In this document: piece after piece, positions 34,928 through 42,875 of the stretch
How the letters are laid out: the number at the start of each line of letters is the position of its first letter
How positions within the stretch are numbered: the first letter of the stretch is position 1
NCBI RefSeq assembly: GCF_014697625.1
Contig: NZ_JACJSG010000031.1
Location: forward strand, 1 to 64,000
Length of the DNA: 64,000 nucleotides
Source of the DNA: Anabaena azotica FACHB-119
GTDB lineage: Bacteria; Cyanobacteriota; Cyanobacteriia; Cyanobacteriales; Nostocaceae
Reading direction: 5' to 3'
Made by a program: the position numbers and the translations under genes
Notes under the pieces: model-generated
Databases searched by the model: none
Seen by the model: the letters and a program-made list of their open reading frames with translations, nothing else
Told to the model about the DNA's origin: nothing

Positions 34928-35326
34928 GGCTGACTGTAACAACCTAATAAAGCCCTCCTGCTCAAAATGTCGATCAGTGGTCAATGCCTCTGTCATTCCA
35001 CGTTGACGCATCAAAACAAAACTAACTGCATCACACAATGAATAAGTTTTATCTTGCCGTTCCATCAACAGTTTCATAGCTTCTCTATGCAGTTTCTCAC
35101 CTACCCAAACTGTTTCGATATCTGGATTATCGAGCAAATCCATCACAAATGTCAGCACCGCAGGACGAGGAAACCGACGTATCAATGCCAAAGCAATCAA
35201 CTCAGCTAAAACATAACTATGAGTCAAAAACTTTTTGTTGATTATGCTAAGAAACTGCACTGCTTCTTGATGCTGTGGCTCATTTTGATGGATATAACAC
35301 AGTAATCCTGACGTATCTAAAAGCAC
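34922..35326 (-). CDS. PIN-domain toxin (VapC-like)
   Basis: 134 aa from a GTG at 35326, beginning MLLDTSGLLCYIHQNEPQH. The acidic PIN residues are visible: Asp4, the Glu in YVLAELIALAL, the Asp in YSLCDAVSFVLM and the Asp in ALTTDRHFEQEGF. VapC toxins are Mg2+-dependent ribonucleases, often of tRNA. It lies 9 nt after its probable antitoxin gene. Its stop codon overlaps an attC-like half site, as in integron cassettes. Confidence in family is high; RNA target unknown. Confidence 0.88.
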   Translation of the reverse strand: MLLDTSGLLCYIHQNEPQHQEAVQFLSIINKKFLTHSYVLAELIALALIRRFPRPAVLTFVMDLLDNPDIETVWVGEKLHREAMKLLMERQDKTYSLCDAVSFVLMRQRGMTEALTTDRHFEQEGFIRLLQSAS

Positions 35327-35335
35327 AAACCGACC

Positions 35336-35620
35336 TTACCCTTCATACTCACTTACATAAGCTCTTGCAAGATCAGCATCAATGCTTTCATTGTCTGCAC
35401 CTGTTGCATATCCAAGACTAATAGCCCCAGCATGACTTCTAAATCTCTGCCGAGCTTCTTCTTGCTGTTCTACTGAACGCAAAACCCTACTTACACCATT
35501 GCTTTGATGGGAGAGTACAGTAACGATCCATTCTGTAATGGATAAACCTACAGCATTAGCTTTTTGCTGTAAATCTGCATAAACTTCATCACTAAATTCT
35601 AGAGTTAGCTGCTGACTCAT
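35336..35620 (-). CDS. Antitoxin of the PIN-domain pair (VapB-like)
   Basis: 94 aa starting MSQQLTLEFSDEVYADLQQK, a short ribbon-helix-helix-like N-terminus followed by an acidic, unstructured tail (GYATGADNESIDADLARAYV). This fits an antitoxin that binds DNA with its N-terminus and the toxin with its tail. Position directly upstream of the PIN toxin supports the role. Such pairs usually repress their own promoter, which would lie in 35621-35745. Confidence 0.78.
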   Translation of the reverse strand: MSQQLTLEFSDEVYADLQQKANAVGLSITEWIVTVLSHQSNGVSRVLRSVEQQEEARQRFRSHAGAISLGYATGADNESIDADLARAYVSEYEG

Positions 35621-35745
35621 GGATACTGAAGGTTTTGACGGGTTTATCGATAATTATAACGTTTGTTCCATAGCTCAATGAACTGATTTTGGGTTTGATG
35701 CTGACAGATATGCTTGACGTACTGTCTCTACCAAAAGCTTAAGCT

Positions 35746-35832
35746 ACCTAACGGTCGTGTTCAGCGGACGCGAAAACCTCTCGAACTCCACGAAGAAAAC
35801 TGGTACGTTCCGCTGCAACACGGTTGTTATGT
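35746..35832 (-). other. attC-like integron cassette recombination site
   Basis: On the minus strand: R'' ATAAC overlaps the stop of the upstream gene (35827-35829). L'' TGTTGCAGCGGA (35820 to 35809) and L' TCCGCTGAACA (35768 to 35758) pair with one extra G in L''. R' GTTAGGT (35752 to 35746) matches GTTRRRY. The 5-nt spacers between R and L boxes do not pair. Unpaired spacers and a single extrahelical base are attC hallmarks. Total about 87 nt. Confidence 0.78.
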
Positions 35833-36453
35833 TTTTGTTTTTGCGTAAAGTTCATCAACATTCATTGCTCGATATTCTTCTAGCACTCTTTGATGAACAT
35901 CTTTTCCTATGCTTTCGATTACATCATATAGCTTTTGACATAAGTAGCAGAAACAAATACAAAACTCCTCCGAAGGTTTACTATGCTTTACATTAAAATG
36001 ACTAACTGCTACTACACTTTTACCTTGTGATTCAGGTTGCAAAATTACTACTGTACTAGCTCTTTCGTATTCATTTACACCCGCGTGAGCAAAATACTCA
36101 TTTCTCATATTCAAAATAGAATTATGAAATTCTATTGCATCCTCATCTACTCTCCGAACGTGATCTTCTTCAATTTTACTCCTACGCCCTTTAGCAGTAG
36201 CAAAGCATTTTCCATAGGTGACTATTGCTGACATCCATAATGAGTATGCGACTTCGCTATTCTCAATATCTTTGATCATAGACATAAGCTCATGAGCATG
36301 ATTCAAGTCGTGCATGATTTGAGTTAAACCTGATAAACGCTTAGCCAAAGCACTATCAGCCACCAAATATGGATGCTCTATGCCACTCTTATCCTTAAAT
36401 CTCAGAGTTGGTTTATTTTCATCATTCGACTCAAAGGCAACAGGAAAAACCAC
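35827..36453 (-). CDS. Hypothetical protein, apparent integron cassette gene
   Basis: 208 aa beginning MVFPVAFESNDENKPTLRFK. Mostly helical, with LTQIMHDLNHAHELMSMIKD, then SLWMSAIVTYGKCFATAKGR, and NMRNEYFAHAG, a pattern seen in HEPN/AbiV-like or RES-associated helical proteins (RNxxxAH-like: RNEYFAHAG). An R-N-x-x-x-A-H is close to the HEPN ribonuclease Rx4-6H motif, so a toxin or RNase role is possible but unproven. Its TAA stop lies in the R'' box of the attC-like site, the normal place for a cassette gene. Family not recognised with certainty. Confidence 0.65.
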   Translation of the reverse strand: MVFPVAFESNDENKPTLRFKDKSGIEHPYLVADSALAKRLSGLTQIMHDLNHAHELMSMIKDIENSEVAYSLWMSAIVTYGKCFATAKGRRSKIEEDHVRRVDEDAIEFHNSILNMRNEYFAHAGVNEYERASTVVILQPESQGKSVVAVSHFNVKHSKPSEEFCICFCYLCQKLYDVIESIGKDVHQRVLEEYRAMNVDELYAKTKT

Positions 36454-36500
36454 AATTAATCTCTCCTATGGGTGAGATCCTAACAAACATAACTATTTAT

Positions 36501-36744
36501 TATACGGAAACTTTTCGTATAATCTTCTTATCAATCCTAATATATCAAGCGTTACAACTAACTCCTGTCTGAATATACGGAAACCTTCTCTTTTACACCC
36601 TTCTATCTCTATTATACCGAGTCTTTCCGTATAACTACCCTTCATGGGAGAATTATATGGAATTTTTCCGTATATCTCTTGCTGTTATCTAGAATTTTTC
36701 CGTATAACATCCCAATTTAGATTATTAAACGGAATTTTCTGTAC
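36501..36744. repeat. Six iteron- or operator-like pseudo-palindromes
   Basis: Copies of a 20-bp motif, TATACGGAAA then TTTCCGTATA around a short centre, lie at about 36501-36521, 36573-36588 (left arm mainly), 36613-36633, 36654-36674, 36688-36705 and 36726-36744. Centre spacings are about 72, 40, 41, 33 and 39 nt. The region has no intact gene. Such clusters serve as plasmid or phage iterons, or as cooperative operators. It marks the left side of the mobile island. Confidence 0.8.
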
Positions 36745-36764
36745 AACTTCCAATGGAACAACGT

Positions 36765-36887
36765 CCAGTATATTTGTTGATTACCTAATGTTCTCTCATG
36801 GAGCAATTTATTTTCTTCTTCCCAACGTCTAAGTGTAGACGAAGAAACACTTATTAAATTGCTACATTTAGATATTTCTACATAAAC
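36765..36887 (-). pseudogene. Remnant of a MerR-like HTH, IS607-type recombinase
   Basis: A leftward frame without a proper start reads VYVEISKCSNLISVSSSTLR, then RWEEENKLLHERTLGNQQIY and W. This resembles the N-terminal MerR-type helix-turn-helix of IS607-family serine recombinases (YVxLxKAxxLLGVxxxTLRRW and GxQRxY). No catalytic serine-recombinase domain follows; the frame runs into the pseudo-palindromes. Assignment rests on the TLRRWEEE pattern. Confidence 0.45.
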
Positions 36888-36922
36888 TTCCTCACAATGG
36901 TTAACTATGAGGAATCCCCAGC

Positions 36923-37063
36923 ATGAATAATCCCAAAATCAAAATTGGCTCAATCAAAGCTGAAGGTAACTGTTTTCAGTGTGGTAAGTATTCGGGCTTA
37001 AAATTTTCTGGCACAGACTGGCTTTGTCCCAAATGTTATAACAATGTCAACAAACGCTCGTAG
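36923..37063 (+). CDS. Small zinc-ribbon protein 1
   Basis: 46 aa, with GAGGA at 36909-36913 nine nt before the ATG. Two CxxC knuckles (CFQC and CPKC) about 15 residues apart form a single zinc ribbon: MNNPKIKIGSIKAEGNCFQC at the start. Small zinc-ribbon proteins are common in phages and plasmids and bind nucleic acid or a polymerase. Function unknown. A similar gene follows 19 nt downstream. Confidence 0.65.
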   Translation: MNNPKIKIGSIKAEGNCFQCGKYSGLKFSGTDWLCPKCYNNVNKRS

Positions 37064-37082
37064 CGGATTGACTTAAAATTTT

Positions 37083-37229
37083 ATGAAAAACAAGAAAATA
37101 GTAGAAATACTAGCTAACATTAACAACGGTTGCCCTCACTGCCATTCGCCAGAGATTGAGTACGATGTGTGTCAAAAGTGTTACATATGCTTTGACTGCG
37201 ATCGCAAATGGAAGGCAAAGACCGACTAA
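37083..37229 (+). CDS. Small zinc-ribbon protein 2
   Basis: 48 aa beginning MKNKKIVEILANINNGCPHC, with CPHC and then CQKCYICFDC near the C-terminus, followed by a basic tail (RKWKAKTD). Several CxxC pairs suggest a compact zinc-binding fold. It lies directly after the first zinc-ribbon gene, and its stop codon overlaps the 3' end of the convergent gene at 37226. Function unknown. Confidence 0.6.
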   Translation: MKNKKIVEILANINNGCPHCHSPEIEYDVCQKCYICFDCDRKWKAKTD

Positions 37230-37462
37230 TTTTTAATTTTCGCCTCAAGACCCTCTAAGCGATAATCCTGCAACCTATTAGCTGCCGTCGTTTCTTGCCT
37301 GATAAGCTTTAATTCGGCCCTTATCTGCGACAATTCATTCCCAGCTGCAAATCCGCCAGAGAGCAAATATAATGCGCCCTGCGTAACAACTGTAACAACG
37401 GTAACGAGCATTATCACTCTTTCAGAGGTGATAGCAGGTGGGCTTCTGTCATTGGTATTCAT
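37226..37462 (-). CDS. Small membrane protein, holin-like layout
   Basis: 78 aa with one hydrophobic helix (about 16-40, ERVIMLVTVVTVVTQGALYL) followed by a charged coiled coil (SQIRAELKLIRQETTAANRL). This order is seen in some phage holin or holin-accessory proteins, but there is no direct family match. It is the last gene of the leftward operon and its ATG overlaps the preceding stop (ATGA). Function is inferred only from layout. Confidence 0.6.
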   Translation of the reverse strand: MNTNDRSPPAITSERVIMLVTVVTVVTQGALYLLSGGFAAGNELSQIRAELKLIRQETTAANRLQDYRLEGLEAKIKN

Positions 37463-37920
37463 AATAGTGCATCAATTTTACTTTCAATTCTTGCTAAATC
37501 CGAATCATAATCGGGGCCTGTGTACTGCCAAACAGCAAGCCCGACACTTTCAAACCAATCGGGAACTTTAACCGAAATACTGTAATTAGTAGATATTCTG
37601 GGGTAAAGGACAAGGTTAATCTTGTCTAAAAACAGTGGTCTTCTACTGGTAAAACTAGCATCCTGACCATTATCAAAAACTGATAACCCGGTGCTAACAG
37701 ATTGACGAACATATCCGGCAAACTTCCAAGCACGCCCCTCCGGCACAACCGTAGATACTCGCATCGCCAGCACAAAAGTATCTAATAGCACAGGGATTGA
37801 AATATCAGGGATAGGTACAACTTTGTACCCTCCCTCTTGCTTTGGTAGTAGTACGGCTGCGGTATTCCCGTTATAAATTAAATCCCAGTTATTAGAATTA
37901 CCAAGTTGTAATTCCCTCAT
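37459..37920 (-). CDS. Hypothetical protein of the structural-like operon
   Basis: 153 aa beginning MRELQLGNSNNWDLIYNGNT. Beta-rich, Thr/Ser/Val-rich, ending in a helical LARIESKIDALL. No signal peptide or membrane helix. The beta-rich pattern resembles virion decoration or tail proteins, though no family is recognised. ATGA overlaps at both ends show tight co-translation with its neighbours. Confidence 0.65.
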   Translation of the reverse strand: MRELQLGNSNNWDLIYNGNTAAVLLPKQEGGYKVVPIPDISIPVLLDTFVLAMRVSTVVPEGRAWKFAGYVRQSVSTGLSVFDNGQDASFTSRRPLFLDKINLVLYPRISTNYSISVKVPDWFESVGLAVWQYTGPDYDSDLARIESKIDALL

Positions 37921-38165
37921 AGAAAAAGTTCTACAGTCACAGTTTGGTTAAATGCCAACTCTTCCACTGGCTTAACGTGTGTATAAGGGTCAACGCCGTA
38001 GTGGTCAAGAGTTTCAAAATAGGTTCCTGTATCAAGTTTGCCCATCAGCCAATCAGCACCGGCTTGATTAATGATGATCATGCCGTCGATGTCTCGCGCT
38101 TCGGCGGCCGTCACCATTAGCAAATCTCGGTAGTCAGGAAGCGATACCAAGATTTTGTTCTTCAT
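37917..38165 (-). CDS. Small hypothetical protein of the structural-like operon
   Basis: 82 aa beginning MKNKILVSLPDYRDLLMVTA, with AGAGGA just before the ATG. Mixed alpha/beta, ending TVTVELFL. Its stop overlaps the next start (ATGA). Family not recognised. A 79-nt gap with two ATCGGCGTTT units separates it from the gene upstream. Confidence 0.6.
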   Translation of the reverse strand: MKNKILVSLPDYRDLLMVTAAEARDIDGMIIINQAGADWLMGKLDTGTYFETLDHYGVDPYTHVKPVEELAFNQTVTVELFL

Positions 38166-38244
38166 AGTCCTCTTGCATAAGTAGTTTTTATCGGCGTTTA
38201 TCGGCGGTTAATTATTCAAGCTTGGGACTTTTGCAAAAAGTCTA

Positions 38245-38829
38245 TTAAAGAACTTCTGGTGTAAATGCAATGCGATTTCCATCAGATGTGAGGAAAGATT
38301 TTATAGCCTCCTGATCTCCAATTTCACTAACCGCTTGATCATAGGTTTCTGTATCCGATTTAGCACCAAAAGGAGAGGACACTGTTTTAGTGTCGTATCG
38401 CTGGTATTCAACTTCGGTTACACGCGATTTGTTGTCTGTTAGGGCTGTACCTCGGTCGGTGAGGGATAATTTAGCGGGCTTATATCCTTTTAGCCCATCC
38501 AGTAAAACCCCACCTTGGGGGCTAGTAAAATCAGATGCTTTTGTTCTGTCGGACTGCCCGGCTGCGGTTCTGACTGTGCTGATCAAGGTCGCTTGTGTGC
38601 TGCCTGTTTGATTATTGTCAAGTAACCGGACAGGCAAGTAGATCCTACCAACTAGTCCGAAACTTTCTACATAACCTTTGGTACGCCTAGCTTTCACTCT
38701 TACTGATGTACCGCGCTGCTGTTTATATAATGCTTGCTTTTGAGCGCGCGTTAAGTCTTCCCAGGCCCGTAATTTAGTTAAAGCTTCGTTAAGCTCTTTG
38801 CCTCTGCGAATATCACTAAATCTACCCAT
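38245..38829 (-). CDS. Hypothetical protein of the structural-like operon
   Basis: 194 aa. The basic N-terminal third (MGRFSDIRRGKELNEALTKL, WEDLTRAQKQALYKQQRG) is helical; the remainder is Thr/Ser/Asp-rich and beta-like, with VGRIYLPVRLLDNNQTGSTQ. This two-part shape is seen in some phage head or tail proteins. Family not recognised. It is separated by 125 nt from the gene upstream, which may allow a separate promoter. Confidence 0.6.
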   Translation of the reverse strand: MGRFSDIRRGKELNEALTKLRAWEDLTRAQKQALYKQQRGTSVRVKARRTKGYVESFGLVGRIYLPVRLLDNNQTGSTQATLISTVRTAAGQSDRTKASDFTSPQGGVLLDGLKGYKPAKLSLTDRGTALTDNKSRVTEVEYQRYDTKTVSSPFGAKSDTETYDQAVSEIGDQEAIKSFLTSDGNRIAFTPEVL

Positions 38830-38954
38830 ATTTTCTTAGAAGTGCTTTTTGACTACGAGTCAATCATAGAGGGCGTTTTGGCTTATAATTTTTCCGCGAA
38901 CCCTATAGGGGTTTGTGAAGAAATAAATTATAAATTTCGACCACAATTAACCCA

Positions 38955-39755
38955 CTAATTCGGCCGGTATATGGGATTAGCGTATTCCCCTGATATATCG
39001 CACAAGCAGCGTACTTGAGTGTCGCCGTGCAGATTTATCATTGCGTGAGTAAATTCTACAAACACAGTAGGCCTCCAAACTGGTTTTTCTTTGGTTTCAC
39101 CAAGGATTACAATATTTCCTGGTGTTGGGTCACTATTTCTGCTTGGTTTGGTAAATTTAAAAAACTTTTCGTCAAAAGTTAAATTTCTGTGTTGCAAAAT
39201 TTTTTTGACGACTGTTTCTCCTATTTCCTCAGTGTGTGAATAGATTTGCAAATGTAAGCCTTCTTCTGGCTGAGTGTACCAAGCGATGATTTTACCTTTG
39301 TTGAATCGGTAACCAGGTTTTGCAAAGTCATCATAGATGCTTTTACCTAATGCTTTCAAATCGGCTTTACTCAAACTAGATGATGATTGATTCATCAGCC
39401 GATAAGATACCCTTGCAGTTTTACTAGTCTTGTTTTGTGGGGTAGCCTGCTTACTTTGACGGAAAAATAATGTGACTTCAGGTTTATATGTAACATCGGC
39501 ATCAAAAACCGTTTTAGGAATGCCGACTATATCCCCAGATTGTTTTAAATGAGATTTTTGAATAATCTCACGGAAGCTTCGCATTTTTACTTGAGCAATT
39601 TGAATAGAATCCTTTGCTCCAATCAACAAAATATCTCTAACTTCTTTGCGTTTAGGAAACTCATCAGCGTCTTTAAACCAATCGAAGACTTCACGATTGT
39701 AAGAATCGCCTGAGCGTAAAAACTTTCTTATTTGCGCCCATACTCTAGCCGTCAC
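38955..39755 (-). CDS. Hypothetical protein of the structural-like operon
   Basis: 266 aa. The GTG at 39755 is preferred because GGGAGG lies 8 nt upstream and the codon overlaps the stop of the 836-aa gene (TAGTG); a TTG at 39773 is an alternative. Contains VWAQIRKFLRSGDSYNREVF, FFRQSKQATPQNKTSKTARV and WRPTVFVEFTHAMINLHGDT. No signal or membrane segment. No family recognised. Translational coupling suggests it works with the large coiled-coil protein. Confidence 0.65.
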   Translation of the reverse strand: MTARVWAQIRKFLRSGDSYNREVFDWFKDADEFPKRKEVRDILLIGAKDSIQIAQVKMRSFREIIQKSHLKQSGDIVGIPKTVFDADVTYKPEVTLFFRQSKQATPQNKTSKTARVSYRLMNQSSSSLSKADLKALGKSIYDDFAKPGYRFNKGKIIAWYTQPEEGLHLQIYSHTEEIGETVVKKILQHRNLTFDEKFFKFTKPSRNSDPTPGNIVILGETKEKPVWRPTVFVEFTHAMINLHGDTQVRCLCDISGEYANPIYRPN

Positions 39756-42265
39756 TAGATTAAATCCTCCCAAGAGAATGACTTCGCCGGAAGGGCTTCA
39801 ATTTCTTCATCACGTTTCTTAGTTTCTTCCCCTAATAATTTCTTCACTTCTGCTTCCATCTCGGAAGTGTTTTGTTTGATTTGGTTCGCACTTTCTACGG
39901 CCGAACGGATTTCAGAAGTGATGGATTCAATAGCTTCTAGTGTTTCACCTACGACGGTTATACCATCAGCAAGCTTGCCCATTTTGCCGAATATCCCACC
40001 TTTCAATCTAAGAGTCTCCGGTGTGGGGTTCCAGTTGTCCTCGCCAATGAGTCCTTCATTTTGCAGCGCATTGAAACCACGTCCTGTTAAGGTTGCAGTT
40101 GTGCTAATAGCATCGTTCAGACTACTTCCTATACTACGAATTTCATTTAAGCTGTTCGTCGCAGCTTGATAAATTCGGTTGTAGCTTTGCCACTTGGCTT
40201 TAATTTCTGCCCATTCGGCAACGCCAAATACCGATTTCATTACATTTTCAATCGCACCGTTAAACACTTCTTGAGTGTCAACTGTCTCACCCTCTGGGTT
40301 AACTATTAATGATGGGATTGCAAATATATTGTCTAGGATTGAAAAGAATGTTTGCGAAACGTTATCCGATAACTGAATGCAATTATGAATTGCTGCTGCC
40401 ATCGTTACTAGATTGGCTATTTGATTAATAGCTTGATTTTGAGTAATTTGAGTTGTTAACCTGCTCAACCCCCCAGGGACTTGTGCGCCTAACTTGCCAT
40501 CTATCCTTTGCAAAAGGATTAACTGCGCTGCATTCGCACCCGTATTTACACCATCTAAAACACTGCCAAGATTATTCCTTACACCATTAAGAATATTGCC
40601 CGTTTGGAGGCCCAAGGCATTACTCAAACACCCCCCAGAACGAGTTGTTTGGCATACCCCACTGGCCGCAGCTTCTCTTATTCTTGGAAGTGTAGGGATA
40701 GCTGGGGTAATGAGTGCGGCGGTTGCGGCGGGGACGGACGGCACGGCAGAAATAAGCTGATCCAATTTATTCAATCCTTCTTTATTCAAGCGTTCGTTCT
40801 CCCTTTGTTGCGCCTGTATTCCTGGGATTGCTCCGGCTACAGAATTTACTCTGTTGTTAATTTGAGGAACAGCTTGTGCCAAAACCTCTACCCTGTTATT
40901 TGTGCCGGATAAATCGCGTTGATTTTGCGCCACAAACTCGTTAAATCTTGTATTTGCATCGGCTGTAGATAGTCGCTTGAAATCTTCAAGCTTACGGTCA
41001 AACTCCTGAGATAAAGCACTTTGCTTTAAATCACGTATTCCTAATGCTTGATTATTTTGTGCAACAAATTCATTAAATCGGGCATCAGCATTGAGCGTTG
41101 ATAATCTTTCAAACTCCTCTAATTTTTTATCAAATTCTTGCGATAAAGCAGACCTATTAAAACTCATTCCTCCTAAACCTAAAGCCCGGCGATTATCAGC
41201 AACAAGTTGATTGAATTTTCTATCTAATTCTTGCTGCTGACTACCTAAAGCGTTGAATCCGCCAGCGAGAGCCGGAATGCTATAGCTGAATCCCAATACT
41301 TGAGCATCAATATATTCCACTCTATTAGTTAAATTGTCCACTTTGCTATTAGCCTTATCCGCCTTATTTTCAGCAGTTACTGCTTTATTAATGGCGTTTT
41401 CTGCTTTGTTGATAGCATTTTTCGCATCTTCAATTGCTTCGTTGGCTGTACTAATCGCTTTATTAGCTGTGCCAATAGCAAGTTCAGCTTTAGAAATTGC
41501 TGCTTTAGACTGTTGATAGGATTCATTCGCTCTTTGGAGGGCGGATTGAGCTTCCCCAATTGCCTGATCAGCTTTGTCAGAAGCTTGATTAGCTGTATTA
41601 ATGGCGGCATTCGCTCTAATTGCGGCTTCTCTGGCTTGCTGTCCAGCTTGAATGGCTAGATTTTGAGCATTGTTGGCTTGAGTAATAGCATTATTGGCGG
41701 TTTCCGTGGCTTTGTTAGCCCTATTCACAGCGTCTTTAGCTGTAGATTCTGCATTATCTGCTTTAGAAATAGCTCTGTTCGCTGTGCTACCAGCTGCATC
41801 TGCCTTCCCAATTGCTGTAATAGCGGTATCGCGGGCATTTTGGGCAATGCCGCGAACTGCGGCGATCGCATTTATTAGTCTAGAGTAATCGTCATTAAAT
41901 GCAGCGATGCCGTTTTCAACAGCATCAATGCGTCCGCCCAACACGTTGATCGTCCCAAGAGTTAGCAATATGTTCGCTACAGTTAAAGCCAGTCCTGCAA
42001 CTTTAGCGGCGGCGCTTGCCGCAGTACTAGCAGCAGATTGTGCAATGTTTAATGTGGCTCGTGCTAGAGATGCAATCGCGTCTATTTGCTGAAGTAGTGG
42101 TATTAGCCTTTGGGCTACTAATGCCATTACTGCTGGAATTATCAATTGTTCGGCCCCAGCAATTGAAGCCTGGATTATTCGCTGTTCATCTACAGGTTTC
42201 AGCTTCGCGACTTCTGCCTTTAGCGCTGCTAATTCCTCCTCAAGGCCTTGACAACAATCAGCCAC
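39755..42265 (-). CDS. 836-aa alanine-rich coiled-coil protein (tail/fibre-like)
   Basis: Starts with GTG at 42265, preceded by AGGAG. Layout: short coil (about 1-30), Ala-rich hydrophobic region (about 40-115), a long A-x-x-A heptad-like coil (about 135-325, e.g. AISKADNAESTAKDAVNRAN), two tandem repeats of about 50 residues (ALSQEFDKKLEEFERLSTLN and ALSQEFDRKLEDFKRLSTAD), and a helical C-terminal third. Such architecture suits a tape-measure, fibre or other long structural protein. No catalytic motif is visible. It is the largest gene of the island and central in the operon. Function inferred. Confidence 0.65.
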   Translation of the reverse strand: MADCCQGLEEELAALKAEVAKLKPVDEQRIIQASIAGAEQLIIPAVMALVAQRLIPLLQQIDAIASLARATLNIAQSAASTAASAAAKVAGLALTVANILLTLGTINVLGGRIDAVENGIAAFNDDYSRLINAIAAVRGIAQNARDTAITAIGKADAAGSTANRAISKADNAESTAKDAVNRANKATETANNAITQANNAQNLAIQAGQQAREAAIRANAAINTANQASDKADQAIGEAQSALQRANESYQQSKAAISKAELAIGTANKAISTANEAIEDAKNAINKAENAINKAVTAENKADKANSKVDNLTNRVEYIDAQVLGFSYSIPALAGGFNALGSQQQELDRKFNQLVADNRRALGLGGMSFNRSALSQEFDKKLEEFERLSTLNADARFNEFVAQNNQALGIRDLKQSALSQEFDRKLEDFKRLSTADANTRFNEFVAQNQRDLSGTNNRVEVLAQAVPQINNRVNSVAGAIPGIQAQQRENERLNKEGLNKLDQLISAVPSVPAATAALITPAIPTLPRIREAAASGVCQTTRSGGCLSNALGLQTGNILNGVRNNLGSVLDGVNTGANAAQLILLQRIDGKLGAQVPGGLSRLTTQITQNQAINQIANLVTMAAAIHNCIQLSDNVSQTFFSILDNIFAIPSLIVNPEGETVDTQEVFNGAIENVMKSVFGVAEWAEIKAKWQSYNRIYQAATNSLNEIRSIGSSLNDAISTTATLTGRGFNALQNEGLIGEDNWNPTPETLRLKGGIFGKMGKLADGITVVGETLEAIESITSEIRSAVESANQIKQNTSEMEAEVKKLLGEETKKRDEEIEALPAKSFSWEDLI

Positions 42266-42869
42266 GATTTAATCTCCTAATTGTATTAGTAATCGTTCTG
42301 ATTTCTGCTTCCAATGATGCACAGTCCATGCAGCAATATCCGGGATAAGTTGATGTTTTATGCTCCTCTTGTCCGTCAGGACAATTGCCACAACTCACAC
42401 TAAAAGTAACGGGACAATCTCCCTGGTCTTGAAAAATAATTAACCCATTGTGCAGTATTTGAATGCTGCATCTTTGTTTATTCGTGCTGGGGCATTTAAT
42501 TGAATAATTCGGAAATGCCCATTGATCATTTATCTTCCCCACTGTTAAGAAAGCTATCAATCGCCTCGAACCATCTGCATTTTTTGGATAAGAAGTTTGC
42601 CCACAAGGAATGTAGTACAACTCCCCGTAGCCGAATCGATCCGTTTCGGCGTACCAATCATGCACGATTGCTGCACAATTAAAATTTGTGCAACTAACGC
42701 TCCTGTAATTAATCAGGAATCCCTCATTCAAGTAAGTACTTGTAGCTTCTAAGGGGAGATTTTTTGCAATCACTTCAATAGGTGAGAATTGGCTACGATA
42801 GATTCTCTCTTTTTGATTGTTGAATTTATATTTAACTGTGGGCTTATCGCCGGACTGACAGTAAACCAT
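42258..42869 (-). CDS. Cysteine-rich hypothetical protein
   Basis: 203 aa starting MVYCQSGDKPTVKYKFNNQK, with about 13 Cys, clustered at the end (CPVTFSVSCGNCPDGQEE, YPGYCCMDCASLEAEIR). No signal peptide, so metal binding or disulfides in a virion-like particle are both possible. The C-terminal helix matches the coil theme of the next protein, whose start overlaps this stop by 8 nt. Family not recognised. Confidence 0.6.
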   Translation of the reverse strand: MVYCQSGDKPTVKYKFNNQKERIYRSQFSPIEVIAKNLPLEATSTYLNEGFLINYRSVSCTNFNCAAIVHDWYAETDRFGYGELYYIPCGQTSYPKNADGSRRLIAFLTVGKINDQWAFPNYSIKCPSTNKQRCSIQILHNGLIIFQDQGDCPVTFSVSCGNCPDGQEEHKTSTYPGYCCMDCASLEAEIRTITNTIRRLNRG

Positions 42870-42875
42870 GTTTAA

